In this document: positions 44,810 to 58,600 of the stretch, piece after piece | Layout: the number at the start of each line of letters is the position of its first letter | How positions within the stretch are numbered: position 1 is the first letter of the stretch | Notes under the pieces: model-generated | Database searches by the model: none | Told to the model about the DNA's origin: nothing | The model's input: the letters and a program-made list of their open reading frames with translations, nothing else | Position numbers and translations under genes: made by a program | Source of the DNA: Cranoglanis bouderius | Lineage: Eukaryota > Chordata > Actinopteri > Siluriformes > Cranoglanididae | Length of the DNA: 64,000 nucleotides | Assembly (NCBI GenBank): GCA_023630585.1 | Contig: CM042555.1 | Span: 8,982,501 to 9,046,500, forward strand | Direction of reading: 5' to 3'

Positions 44810-45744
44810 GTCTGTGTGACAGTGTGTCATACTCCATCAGATTACAGGCAGACTACAGAGTGGCAAAAAATACAGAGGAGGATGGCAGACAAGAATTGGA
44901 AAGAAACAAGCAGCTAGGGTCATTTGAGATGAATTGAGAAGGAAATCGAGGAGAAGGGAGACAGACTGAAAAGGGAAGAAAGAGGCCGAGCGATATATAT
45001 CCTCCTCCGTGCACTACCATTAAGCCCTCAGGCAGCGGTGGGATAGGCTGTTTGTGCACAGGCTGACCAGAGGAAATCACTGTTATGAAAGCAAATCAAA
45101 TCAAGCTTTAACATTCTCTTTTAGCTAACAGCACTGGGGTCATGCAGAGGTCTGCTTCTTCCTTTACACACTGCTAGCAACGGATTATCAACAGCTCTGA
45201 GAATCCCAATATGGCCTATGCGAATTAGGCAGTACAGAATTGTATATTAACCATATAAATAATGAAATATAGTACATATCACAAAAAAACACTATTTGTT
45301 GTTCCATGATTGGGAAAAAAGTGCAAACACACGTAATCAGTGTTGCCTACCGTAGAAACAACTCCCAGTCAGCAGAGGTTACCATCTCCTGAATAGTAAA
45401 CTAGATCTACAATTACTTCATGCTCACACCATATATAAACAGAAATTCTCTGTATCATTGTGAACTCTTGCCTACTACCTAGTACCTTGTTGTTTCTCTG
45501 ACTGTTAATTATTCTGACCCTTGTCTTTCTTATTGTTAATGACTTTGGACTGCCCTTCTGATTGTAATGACCATGATTCTTTGTGTACCAACCATTGGCT
45601 GATTCTAGAGAATGTTAGCTTGCTTGCATTAGCTAGCTTTCTGTGTCATGTTAATAATGTTTTAGCCAGAAAAAAAAAAAATTCCAGTTACCATTAATAG
45701 CATTCAACTACCCATCTTTATCAACATCATTCTTCTTTTCGTTT
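44805..45744. other. Single-copy stretch
   Basis: Purine-rich at 44860-44985, then AT-rich. No gene is recognised. Confidence 0.4.
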
Positions 45745-46470
45745 GGCACCTAACTAGTGTCTGGATGAGGGCAACCTCGGACCTAGTGTGTTGCTGCTGG
45801 TTCTTGGACAATACTTTTCCATACTTGTCGAACAAGGATGACATTCCTGGCTTCTTTGAGGTTGAGTCTCTGATCCCTCAGGTCATTTATAACTTGCTTG
45901 GTCCACATCTTGTTTTAGTGCTGATCAGTGCTTTCAGGGAAGTCTGTATGGGAGCCAATTGTCGCTCATGCTATACATGTGGCTGAACCATAGAAACTTT
46001 CATCTCTGGATTTCATTCATTCTTGGGTTGCTGTTCACATCTTAGCCTTATGGTCTTGTTTCAGTGGCGACCACAGCTGGAAACTCCCAGGATTTGTCAT
46101 AAACAACATTTGGAGGGCCTCAAGTTTATTCATGTCTGACTTGAAAAGCGTCCATGTCTCCAATCCACAGAGCAGTATGTCAGGATTGTTGTTTGGAAGA
46201 GACGCATCTTGGTCTCAATGGATATGTTTTTTTTTTCGTCCACATGCAGAATTTGAGCAAGGTGAAGGCCACGGTAGCCTGACCGATCCTGCTGCAAATC
46301 TCTGCGATGGATGCCACTTTCTTCTCCTGAACCAGAGACCCTAGATATTTGAACACCTCAGGTGTTTGATTTGGTCTTCATCCTGGTTGGCAATGGTTTA
46401 CCAATCTATTGGTTGCCAGGACCTTGGTCTTGTCTATATTGATTCAAGCCAGAAGACTGCGGTTTTAATT
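45745..46470 (-). pseudogene. LINE (non-LTR) ORF2 C-terminal relic
   Basis: On the minus strand, frames broken by shifts give, in order, KYLGSLVQ (about 46327-46351), EICSRIGQATVAFTLLKF, TKMRLP, LLCGLETWTLFKSD and LEALQM. Further on come a degraded W-S-H-M-Y-S-M-S block and a short W-K-S-I-V end near 45790. This is the order seen after the catalytic core of RTE/Jockey-type reverse transcriptases. The YxDD region is not present. The clade is not settled. Confidence 0.75.
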
Positions 46471-47250
46471 AGCTGGAGTTAAAAATCCCTGAAATTAATC
46501 CTGGATGAGTTTTTGGACCAGTGATGGACTATTAAGGCGTTAATGAGAAGTTAATCTGAAAATTCATGTGTATGGTATAAATGTTATAGAAAATTATAGA
46601 TCTTAATTGAATAGCCTGGATTTAGGTATAGCAACAATCAGTTTGTTTACATACTGGGTCAAAGCAAATGATCTTAATATCATGGTGTAATGTTATGTCC
46701 TTTCGGAATTCAGAGAAATATGGATTTTGACATGTGTCTGTATTAGCAGACACATGAGCCAATACAGATTAACCACAGTGTGAAGCTTTATCAGGGGGTT
46801 TGTGGTATGGAGAAGATTTCCGGCTGTGTCACAGACAGCTCTAATGACACCTTCAGTCTTAAATGCGAAGCCGTCGCTGCTTCTCTCCCTGACTGTGATA
46901 ATGACTGGCTTTGCCCCAAACTGTGTCAAACGAAGACAAATACACCCAGCCAACTTCATCATGTAATTAGATTCTGCCTACAATATCTTATGATAAAGGT
47001 TTATGTAGTGCTAATAGCTACCTCTTGGTTTGGGTTCAGCTTTGATTCAGCCTTTACTAACCTCCAGGTATGTTTTTAACGGTCTTTCATCTTTTTTTTC
47101 ATCTGTGATTGAAGTACTGTTCTGCTTTTGGAGTGGATGTGGAGGAATTAAGTGGTCTCAGAGAGAGACAGGGGGAGAGAGGGGGAACAGAGCGAGACTG
47201 CGAGGTATATGATTTACTTATTTCTGAAAGAATAGCGTGAGTAGGCATTT
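46471..47250. other. Single-copy stretch
   Basis: A 99-codon plus frame (46780-47079) and an 89-codon minus frame (46693-46962) overlap. Neither shows a domain. Confidence 0.35.
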
Positions 47251-47380
47251 ATGTGTGTGTATGTGTGTGTGTGCTTCTGTAGAATGGCACTAAAATTTGT
47301 AAAATTTGTTTTGAAAGTCAGTACACTGGGTTCATTCTTATTGTGTGTGTGTGTGTGTATGTGTGTGTGTGTGTGTGTGT
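47251..47380. repeat. Two short (GT)n microsatellites
   Basis: GT-rich at 47251-47272 and 47342-47380, separated by about 70 bp of single-copy sequence. Confidence 0.9.
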
Positions 47381-47513
47381 CAGATGAGTGTCTTCCTGCC
47401 CTCTCAAAGGCCCTGAGGGCTGCCTGGAGGCGTGCCTGCAGTGCCTGTTCTTACAGCGCTCACATCAGGAGACAGCCAAAACTCTAGTACTCTTCCCTGA
47501 AGCAAACTTACGT

Positions 47514-47563
<50 letters not shown>
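47514..47563. repeat. (CA)n microsatellite
   Basis: About 24 copies. Confidence 0.97.
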
Positions 47564-47565
<2 letters not shown>

Positions 47566-47569
47566 TTAA

Positions 47570-48680
47570 AACTCTTATGGAAATTCACTATAATTTAACA
47601 TGGTATCACTGTAGTGTACTGTAGCTTTACTATGACACTGTATGATATTAGTGTGTTTAGTTTATGATTAGTTTATGATAACTACGGTTAACTCTGAACA
47701 ATAAAACTACCAGTGACATACTGTGGCACTTTATAGTAACTATAATTATACAGTATGTTACATGTTAATTCTTCTGTAGTTTACCTACGTATGTTGCTTT
47801 ATGGTAACTATACTGTATGTACTACATACAGTATTTAACAGTGTTATAGCCACGATATTATGGTAATTACATTTATACCACAATGTTGTTGAATTCTCAC
47901 TGATTCATCTTCTACAAAAGCAGCTCTGACAAAAGTGCATGGCAAATCACAGGTTTATACTGATGTGCTTGTTATGTTACCATGTGCTTGTAGTAACAAC
48001 TCATTCACAGCGACCGATGTATGCTCTACGTAATGTAAGATTAAAAGAAAAAAAAAGGATTTCATCATTCCTGAAACTTTCAATAAGAAGACATTTATTT
48101 AACAGTTATGGAAGGAGTCTCCAGTGTCAGGTTTCAGTAAGATTTTCACCACAGGAAGTCTTCAGGACAGAGGATTTTGCACTTTCTGGTTTCTGAGTAA
48201 CATGTCAAGCTACTTGACAAGTTTTTCTTTTTATATATATATATATATAGTGTGGCTGGAAAGGGGATAGCCATTATAAGTCAAGTTTAAAAAACTTGTA
48301 TGTTGTTTCACGGGCATTTCACAGCATTTAATGTAAAAATGTGTTGTTCTTTAATTGCTGTGATATAAGAGGAATATCACAGTTCCAGATGCATTGTTAT
48401 AGAAAAATATTTAAACTTTGGAGTGCTGGCACATCTCAACATCCCCTCGTTGATTATTTTCCTACAACTGCTCCCTCTGTCATGTTTTATTCCTTACTTA
48501 TTATATACTACACTGCCAGAATGTTACTACTGTGCTTTTTGTTAACTATACTTATTATATACTACACTGCCACAGTGTTTATAATTCTGGTCGTTATATT
48601 CTTGGCCATAACATTATTATGGTTTTACTGTGGTACTTATATTAATTGTTTGGTTATTATAAAACAACCATAGACTTCTA
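47570..48680. mobile_element. Repeat-rich block with ACTGTAG/TATAGTAACTA motifs
   Basis: Both flanks of the core repeat at 47992-48211 carry many copies of GTAACTATA, TACTGTA and TATACTACACTGCCA. The last occurs as a direct repeat near 48506 and 48559. This layout suggests one composite DNA element with internally repetitive arms. The boundaries and superfamily are not defined. Confidence 0.45.
47992..48211 (+). mobile_element. Dispersed repeat, copy B
   Basis: Carries the same ordered blocks as 19443-19720: GTAACAACTCATTCACAG, TTATGGAAGGAGTCTCCAGT, CTTCAGGACAGAGGATTT, GCACTTTCTGGTTTCT, AGTAACATGTCAAGCTA. The parts between the blocks differ in length. Confidence 0.75.
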
Positions 48681-48828
48681 TATTTTTAAAAGACATGGTT
48701 GATATTTGATTTGATATTTGGTTGATATTTGATATGGAAGAAGGAATAACAGATAAACTACAGAAGCTTACATAGTGTTGCATATGTTGCACTTTTAATG
48801 TATAAATTAGTTGTTACTCCACACCACG

Positions 48829-48924
<96 letters not shown>
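48829..48924. repeat. (GATA)n microsatellite, 24 copies
   Basis: A perfect tetranucleotide run of 96 bp. Confidence 0.98.
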
Positions 48925-48959
48925 TTTACTACAATGTAAACAACCACGCATCTACACCT

Positions 48960-49316
48960 TCAGTTAAATGCACACAGCACTCAAACATACTGCGAAGGAT
49001 AAATTAAACCCCTCGCTCTCATTTACTGTCCCCTCTCCTGATTTCCTTTTATATTTGCATGGCCTAAATAAATACATCAGGATGGTTTAGTAATGTGTAC
49101 AGCAAGGCCACAGCCCCACAAATCAGCCATGGAGCTAGCTCGCTCCATCACTCACCCGGCCTGTACTTTACAACACAATTACTCGCTTCCTGACACAAAT
49201 GAGCTGGGCCTAGCAACCTGCAGCAAGCTAATTACAGCCAGCCATGGCCCGCCCCACCATTAAAACAATCACGCCGTTTTACACCAGCCAATGCTGCCAC
49301 CAGCTACCACCCACTG

Positions 49317-49320
<4 letters not shown>
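48960..49320. promoter_or_regulatory. Candidate conserved noncoding island with octamer motif
   Basis: Sober, GC-moderate sequence with a perfect POU octamer ATTTGCAT at 49053-49060, CTAATTACAGCC near 49228 and ACAATTACTCG near 49174, placed between a GATA and a CA repeat. Function is inferred from motif content. Confidence 0.3.

Positions 49321-49405
<85 letters not shown>
49321..49405. repeat. (CA)n microsatellite, about 42 copies
   Basis: A perfect run. The His/Thr frame crossing it is an artefact. Confidence 0.98.
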
Positions 49406-49407
<2 letters not shown>

Positions 49408-49639
49408 TTTAAAGTGAATTTATCAGTTTGCTTTTATGTTTTTCCTTTTTGTGCCTTCTGCCATCCAGCAGAAGGAAATGACTGTATGTTCTCCATCAGT
49501 GTCTGTGTCATCCATGTACAGTATTTACACATTCATGCTCCTGTCATGCCCACCATAAATTCCTTTAAGAGCTGTCAATAGCCTGTATATGAAACTAACA
49601 TCACAAACCACATCATACAATCCATTGTTTCCTGTAAAT

Positions 49640-50180
49640 TTGCAAATCATTAGCAATGTGAGAAGAAAGATAAGGATGTTCTTCTGTGTCTGGGAGGTGG
49701 TTGGGCTCTTTGGTGCAGTTATTCTTTATCTGTATGGTTAGTGGTTAGATGGGGCTCAGCAATCACCGTTAATTAGCATTACTGCTGCTGCAACTACACT
49801 GAAAATCAGGCCTACCTAACCTCTGTTTCACAAAAGACAGAAGAATGAGTCATTTTTGCCTCTTATGAAGTGGAGCTAAAAGGAGATATTCTGGGCTCCT
49901 AATTACTGAATGTTTACTCTGCACCTCCGCTCCTGCCACCCTCAGGCTCCTTTATGCATGAACCAGAGAATTTTACAAAAGAAGAAAAAAAAACCTGTCA
50001 GCCATTTTGCTTTTATCTTGGAGCCCAGTGACACAGAATAGAGAGCAACAGTAGCTGACTCAGTAAGACTTTCGCTGTTTACCCTCTGGGCCTGATCTGC
50101 GCAACCAAAAAGATACAGACCTTTGATTTAGGTTCTTCTTCTAGTATTTAGAAGCAATGTCCTTTTTAGTGATTAAGCTG
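49640..50180. promoter_or_regulatory. Candidate conserved noncoding island
   Basis: Repeat-poor sequence with GTTAATTAGCATTACTG near 49768, CCTAATTACTGAATG near 49896 and an AP-1-like TGACTCAG near 50056. Inference only. Confidence 0.27.
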
Positions 50181-51710
50181 TTTGGTTGCTGAGTTCACAG
50201 TGCAGTTTTATAGGCACTACAATGGTAGTGCAATGACCAGTGCAAATCACTGCTACATGTCACATGGTCACATGGTTATGTCACGTATATAGTTTGGTTA
50301 TTTTTCTAGAACTGGAAAAAATTCATTGGGATCTTCATGGAGAATCACATTCACAGTCTTTAAACATTTTTACTAAGCACAATACTCACACAAGAATAGT
50401 ATGGTATGATACCTTATGGTATGAGGTTTGAATAAAACAAAATCAATTAATATGACTTGAATTGTATGAAAAGTTACAAAGGCTAAGGTTATGGGTGGAG
50501 CTAGCATTTATATTTGAGTTCATTCGTATGAGATTGAATGAAATCTAACAATATCAACCTTGTTCCTTCGGGTGTGTACATTTTTTTTTTTTTTTACTTC
50601 AAGGTTTTGCTTTTCTTCATGGCTAGTATTGGTCGAGAGTGTTTGTGGGAGTGGGCAGAATTTATTCGAGACTGGGTGAGTATGGGATTCTGAAATCCTT
50701 ATCTACCCACCTCCTCCTTATCTCCTTTTTACTTGGGAGGGCCTGGCTGTTTAGCACAAAGCTGAAGCTGCCAGTATCTCCAGCCCAAGTTGTCAGTGTC
50801 CCCCCATTACATTCCTCTTAATACCCCTATCAGTTGAAGGTATGGCATGCACTCTCAAAAAAGGTTGTTGAACTGTTCATCATAGCATACAGTTTACGGT
50901 AAAGAGGAATCCTAAGCGCTTTCTAATTTGATTGCATGTCTGCATTGTGTATTTTCTCTACACAGTGTGCACACACACCATAAAAACAACTGGCCGGGTA
51001 AAAATGGGGCCTGTTAGGAAACTCATCTGCTGTTTCCCCTTTAAGAGATAATAAAAAGCGCCTCCTTTTCTAGATTTTTTCAGGAAAAGACGGCTAGAAA
51101 TATTTCTTTCATGCCCCCTTTTGTGTGTGATGGTGTATTAAAGCCATATTTTGTGTCATCTCTGACAGATATACGGTGTGCCTTAAACAATATGAACTAT
51201 CTGTTAAGAAATAAATTGCTTACACCACTGGAATTCTTACAGGAACACTTCAATCCAGACCCCCTAACCCTTTATATAATTATTTCTGCCACATTTTCTC
51301 AGTGCAAGCAGACATGGCCACTGATTGCAATAAAACACTTCAGCATTGGAACGAGGACTGCTGAGGCCATCAGTTATCAAAGTGGACGTTGATCTAATGA
51401 AGGTTTTGATGACTGCAACAAAGGTAAAGATGACCTTTGGACTTTTGAGTTGATGTTTGGTGAAGCTCAATCTTGGACGATGTCAAAGTCACAACTCACA
51501 AGGCACGAACATATTTTCACTAGGAATGCACCACAAGTAGACAGTGATATATCTTGCTGCTTAAACACCTTTTGGATCGTTTCGTGGCAACATTTTTTAA
51601 GTACAAGTCTACGTCTGCACCCTAAATGAGGCAGAACTGAGCGTACCGTGTGACTGTTAATAGTCTGTCTTGGCGACCTCAGTGTCTCCATCCTCATTCT
51701 GTTTCTCTAT
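50181..51710. other. Single-copy stretch
   Basis: A T run at 50581-50595. The 93-codon plus frame at 51111-51392 has no recognisable domain. CATTTTCTCAGTGCAAGCAG near 51292 is acceptor-like but leads nowhere clear. Confidence 0.35.
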
Positions 51711-53300
<1,590 letters not shown>

Positions 53301-54321
53301 CCAGTGCTATTTTAATGACACTTAAGACACTTAAGACAATGCTCATAGGGCTACATAAAACCTACATAAGCCTTTCATAAAAACTGACATAAACATGCAT
53401 TTATGAATATTAATTCAGTCTTTTTCCAACAGACATCAGCTGTTTTGTTCATTTTGATTTCAAGTGACAGATTTTTGTTGACATAAGGTTGTGTTATGAC
53501 ACTTTCTGCACTGAAATATATTTGAACATAATTGCAATTTATGGTGATGATTTAACGTGTCAAACATCAAACTAATTTTAATTTATGGTCAGAGAAAAGA
53601 TGCATAACTGTCATTAAGGTGTTGTGAAATTGCTTTAATAAACTCTTAGGAATACTATCATTAAACACACTCTACCGATAGGCTAGAACACACAACTCTG
53701 TCATGATAATGTCATGGATTTAGCACACATATGCATGAATATTTTATAATTAGTGAAACAAAAGAAATCTTTATTTAAAAGCCATAGAAGGATACACAAC
53801 CTGATACTGCTTTAAGTATTTAATCCAATCATATAAGCAGAATTAATTTCACTTAGCTAGTAAATGTCACATCATTACCCTTCTGAGTTGACATATTAAA
53901 AGAACACTGACTTACAAAATTGTCAAATGACGAGTGTTATTGATCTTTTTTTTTTAAATGATAAAAGTACTTAGCAGTCAGTATTCACCTGTCGGAATAA
54001 GCCTTTAGCAAGCCTTTAAGCCTTTAGTACGTTTATTTTACTTTAGTCATGAAAGCTTATATTGATGTCATTTATGGTTATGAACACCACACCATTTATC
54101 ATAATATCAAAAAAATTACAATAAATAAAGTATAGATGATTCTATTTTTTTTTTTAATGAAAATGCAAATCAGCTGTATACTTGGTCAGATAACTCCCTA
54201 ACAACCTACCAAATCACCATTAGCAATTAACCGTTAACAAGAGCTACTATATGTATGATTGTTATTACTGTAAATAATACAATAAATATCAGGTGCTCAG
54301 TCGGATGATGTTCATTAATCC
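53301..54321. other. AT-rich stretch, possibly repeat-derived
   Basis: GTTGACATAAGGTTGTGTTA near 53478 and CTGTCATTAAGGTGTTGTGA near 53608 recall a common fish interspersed repeat based on tandem TGACA(T)AAGG-type motifs, but no ends can be set. Confidence 0.3.
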
Positions 54322-54500
54322 ATTCCTCTTCAGTAAACTCTTTTTCATGGTCGGAATCCAGAGACAGGAATATACCCCGGATGGGGTACCATGCACACTC
54401 ATTCATACCTTGGGTTAGTTTAGTAGTAGTAGCCAATCAACTACTGGCCTGTTTTGGGAGGTGGGAGGAAACCAGAAAACCCAGAGGAAAACCACATCAG
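54322..54500 (-). mobile_element. SINE fragment, inverted
   Basis: The reverse complement of the body of the 10384 family: the CTTCAGTAAACTC tail, TACCCCGGATGGGGTACCAT, TTGGGAGGTGGGAGGAAACC and AAAACCCAGAGGAAAACCAC. Diverged. Confidence 0.75.
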
Positions 54501-54654
54501 ATGACATTATAAAGGAAATTAAAAGTCAGCTTGCTCATTAGAGATCTAGACTTAGATTTCTATAAAGCTGCTTTTTGGTAAAAGTGCCGTTCTGCTGACA
54601 GACTCACACACATACTGTTCATAATTATACACACATGTATGTCCACCACATCAT

Positions 54655-54840
54655 TCATCATTCATACATCTTCAGTAACTGTTTAATCACTAGGTCATTC
54701 ACACCTAGGGGCAATTTAGAGCCACCAGTTAACCAGTAGGAAGTGGGAGGAAACCGGAGAACCCAGAGGAAACCCACACAAAGAGAACTCCACACAGACA
54801 GTAACCCAAGCTCAGGACAAACCAGGAACCCTGGATGCAC
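54655..54840 (-). mobile_element. SINE fragment, inverted
   Basis: ATCTTCAGTAACTGTTTAAT, CACCTAGGGGCAATTTAGAG, GTGGGAGGAAACCGGAGAAC, CCCAGAGGAAACCCACAC and CTCCACACAGACAGTAACCC in order. The middle section with the GATAGGCTCCA block is deleted. It lies in the same orientation as the copy 150 bp upstream. Confidence 0.85.
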
Positions 54841-54887
54841 TATTTGCCTATGACACTCTTGGCTCTGCATTTTAAAAAGCAGCAGAG

Positions 54888-54911
54888 TTTTTTTTTTTTT
54901 TTTTTTTTTAA
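54888..54911. repeat. Poly(T) run
   Basis: About 23 T, followed by pyrimidine-rich sequence. Confidence 0.95.
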
Positions 54912-55090
54912 GATGCTCTCTTTCTTTCTCTGTTTTCCCCTTTCTTTGTTTATATTTCCCCCATCCCCCTTTCAGCATGTACTCACTACACCCACACACA
55001 CCCTTCCACAAGGCTCCACACATCTTGGCACATCTCCTTGTTTTTGACAGTCAAATCAAACCAACGTGAGTGATGGAGACCAGAGGGTGG

Positions 55091-55091
<1 letters not shown>

Positions 55092-55151
<60 letters not shown>

Positions 55152-55168
55152 TGTGTGAGAGAGAGCGA
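55092..55168. repeat. (GT)n-(GA) microsatellite
   Basis: About 29 GT copies, then GAGTGTGTGAGAGAGAG. Confidence 0.96.
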
Positions 55169-55319
55169 GAGCAAGGGATAGAGGACAGAATAACAATCAA
55201 AGGAATGAGAGAATACAGGTGTTTAGGTTTATGAGACAAGCTCAGTTGCTTGGGTCTTTGACAGCTGTTGATGTTATCAGAGACACTTGGCTGTTATTGG
55301 CTACGGATTTGAAAGGCAC

Positions 55320-55344
55320 GGGGGGGGGGGGGGGGGGGGGGGGG
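55320..55344. repeat. Poly(G) run of 25
   Basis: Twenty-five consecutive G, then ATGGGGGAG and a GA-rich tract to about 55400. This length is exceptional for genomic DNA and can form stacked G-quadruplexes. Its exact length may be unreliable. Confidence 0.9.
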
Positions 55345-56117
55345 ATGGGGGAGTTAAGAAACAGAGAAAGAGAAAGAGAGAGAAAGAGAGAAGGAAGGGG
55401 TCCAGAGGGCCTCTCCCTCTGAAACATCCCTGTTTGATAACATTTGGCTGAACTTTCGGATGTGAACCTCCCTCCTGACTCTACCACACTCAAACTGATC
55501 GCAGAGAGAAAGCGAAGAGACAGAGGGAGAAAGACAGACAAGTAAAACATTATTGACCGGAGTGCTTCGCGTCTATTAGGAGGAAGAGCAGAAAGGGGCC
55601 GGGCGAGGGGGGTCGGCGAGCGTCTCCCAAAGCAGACAGGCTTCAAGCTAATCAGGAGGGAACGAAGGAAGCACAGTAACCCTTCACTAGAGGAACAGGT
55701 CGCCATGCGGGCACATGAAAACAAGTGAGAGAGCAGCAGTCATTATCTGCCATTTTAACAGCCTCTGCTTTCACAACACAGACTCCCAACTTTTCATCTT
55801 CGCCTCAAGAGGTCAGAGCTCAGGCCATGTGATGTGTTTTTGCCAGCGTGCTTTGTAACAGTGGATTATTCAGCACTGCTACACTTCTGCAAACAGCTGA
55901 ACTTAAAGTTGCTGCTCTCTTTCAGACAGTTATAGCTAAAGTACTCGAATAGTACATTCTTAAAAGAAATCTAGAATGCTAAAGGATTTTACCTCGGCCT
56001 CACCATAAGCATTTCACTTACATACAGTATGTCTTACTGCACAAATGATAAATAAAATGATTCAGAAACCAATTAACTCACACTCACATAAATGCTTCTC
56101 AAATTCATGATAATTTA
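55345..56117. promoter_or_regulatory. Possible noncoding island at 55430-55830
   Basis: GC-richer, with purine-rich stretches and several CG dinucleotides around 55550-55630. A 160-codon minus frame (55242-55724) depends on the poly(G) and GA tract and has no domain. Confidence 0.2.
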
Positions 56118-56990
56118 CAGTTGAGGTCATAAGTTTACATACGCCCTGCAGAATCTGCAAAATGTTAAAAATGTAAAAAATTAAAGGGATAATAAAATTG
56201 CATTTGTTTTATTATTTAGTACTGCCCTGAATAAACTGAATAACAGATGTTTGCATACTGTATAGTCCACAAGACACAATAATAACTAAATTTACACAAA
56301 TGAACCAGTTCAAAAGTTCACATACGCTTGATTCTTAATACTGCGTGTTGTCACCTGGATGATCAACAACTGTTTTTATGTTTTGTGATAGTTGCTCATG
56401 AGTCCCTTGTTTGTCCTGAGCAGTTTAACTGCCCAATGTTCTTCAGAAAAATCCTCCAGGTCTTGCACATTCTTTGGTTTTCCAGCATCTTCTGCATATT
56501 TGACCCCTTTCCAACAGCGGCTATATGATTTTGAGATCCATCTTTTCACACTGAGGACAACTGAAGGACTCAAACACAACTATTACAAAAGGTCCAAACA
56601 TTCAATGATGATCAAGAAGGCAACACGATACATTAAGAGCCAGGGGGATGTAAACTTTTGAACAGGATGATCTGTGTAAATTGTTATTATTTTGTCTTCT
56701 GGGGAACATGTAAATATCTTACATAGCTTCTGAAGGGCAGTACTAAATTAAAAAAAAAAAAAAATTTAACAAAAAAGATCTTTAAACAAAATAATAGCAA
56801 TTTACACTGATCATCCTGTTCAAAAGTTTACATCCCCCGGCTCTTAATGTACAGTACTGTGTTGCCTTCTTGAGCATCAGTGAACGTTTGCACCTTTTGT
56901 AATAGTTTCCTATTTGTAATAATCTCTCTGTTGTCAAGTGTGAAAAGATAGACCCCAAAATCATATAGCTATTGTTGGAAAAGGTTCATT
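56118..56990. mobile_element. Sleeping Beauty-like Tc1 MITE, copy 2 (longer)
   Basis: Starts CAGTTGAGGTCATAAGTTTA after TA (56116-56117). It aligns with copy 1 through about 56740, then continues past an A run into an inverted version of its own interior (CATCCTGTTCAAAAGTTTAC near 56813 mirrors GTAAACTTTTGAACAGGATG near 56651). The family therefore has long internal inverted repeats. The distal end is missing near 56990. Confidence 0.87.
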
Positions 56991-57530
56991 TTTCAGGAGA
57001 TCAAGTTGCTAAACGCAAGGATGCTTGGTCAGATGAGGGTCATGTCCACTTGCAACTTTGCCACATACATTCTATTCATTCCAGTGGATAGCTTTGCATT
57101 CACGTGGTGCGTGATGGTTGTGAATTGGAAAACCTAGCTCACCAAATGTGTGGCAAAACCTGGTTGAATTTAGCCAATCAGACAAACACTTCATGATGGG
57201 GAGCCAAATAAAAAAAATATATAAGCATCCACTGATAGAGGCCGTGAAACAGCATGCGGATAAAAAAAAATATGCGAGTGGACACATAACATTACTCTCA
57301 ACTAAAAGCAGAAATTGTTGTTGGCAATAATTCTAGACTTAGATTTATTTTGCAGCAAATATTTGAACAGCCATAAAGTATTTCACTTTAGATGGTACAC
57401 TTTATCAAAAAATATGAATACCAAGCTATTTGGATGAATATGAAGCAAAGAACAGCTGTTGTTTTATTCATAAGCTCTAGCTGTTAGATGTGAATGCAGA
57501 CACCATTTACTGTTGACACATAGTATAATT
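56991..57530. other. AT-rich stretch, possibly repeat-derived
   Basis: The segment 57055-57200 (ATTCTATTCATTCCAGTGGA and on) looks like the end of a DNA repeat, but no partner end is seen. Confidence 0.3.
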
Positions 57531-58600
57531 GCTGAATGTATACATTGTGCATCACAAATAGCGTTGTTTACATGCCGGCTTTTTCAGCCTCGTATTCAGT
57601 TGCAGCCGAAAGTAATCCTTGTATGTTTACCAGCCAGATAACATTCCGAGAAACAAGCAGGGCACAAAATCAGGGAACACCATGCAGCGAGGCCATGAAT
57701 TTTCCCCATAAAATATTTTCCTATTCTGATAAAACACTGACCCCAACTGAGATTAATCAAGAAAACAGGAGGGAGGTTGAAAAATGCATAATCTTTTCTT
57801 TTATTCGTTTTTTTTCCCCCTTCACTTCCCGTTGAATGTTAATTTGCTTCATGCTACCACACTACCATAGATAATCTGGATGGAAATGGACCTGCTTCGT
57901 CCTAGCTTCGCCAAGAAATATGTCAGAAGTCCAACTCTATTTTCTCACACACAGTATTAATTTGGAGCTCAGAGGTGTTGGTGATGGATATTCAGGATGG
58001 AGGACTAATAGCTGAAATTATATTATTGCTAATAATACATGTGCTGCAGGCTCTGATGAGCTTCATCTGTGGCCTCTTCTAATTCATATGTAAGAATCGA
58101 ATATGAATTTCCTGGTTAAAAAGCGAGCCTTTCTACCGCAAGCGTGTTCAATAGCGGCCGTTTATTATCAGAAGCAAAATTCCAACACCAGAGCTATGAA
58201 AGTTCACGCATAAGTCATTTAATGGAGGTTTCCCGAATCTTGATCATGGGCTTGTTTCTTCATTAACTCTCGGCTTCATATCACAAAATTTATGCTTTTC
58301 GCTCTTAATGCAATTTATGTTTTTACCAAGGCAATCTGAAGCCAGGATCAAAGTTTGCTTCCTCCAGTGGAATGAGAGAGAAGGGGAGGTATGGAGGTGG
58401 TCATTAAAGAAAAGTGCAATACATGTTGTTTCCTCTTCGCTTTTTCTTTCTTAATGCACTGGAAGACAAATTACACCCCCTAGGTTTCTCTTGTTATTCC
58501 ACAATTACAGCAGGTACACGACTTTTCTTCATAAAGGATCTGATTGCTCAGAGTGCTCTACCTGAGCATGCACTAAACCTCATCTGCCCTTTAACACAGT
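57531..58600. promoter_or_regulatory. Candidate conserved noncoding islands
   Basis: Sober single-copy sequence. 57960-58330 is especially repeat-free, with GCTAATAATACATG near 58029, CTAATTCATATG near 58079 and TTAATGCAATTTATG near 58306. A 99-codon frame at 57536-57835 has no domain. Conservation must be tested. Confidence 0.3.

Noticed and set aside
48341..48673. 110-codon hydrophobic frame resembling a membrane protein
   Set aside because: The hydrophobicity follows from AT-rich codons in a repeat block with duplicated TATACTACACTGCCA motifs.
55242..55724. 160-codon minus-strand frame
   Set aside because: It runs through the poly(G) run (read as proline) and the GA tract (read as Ser/Leu). 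No recognisable protein.
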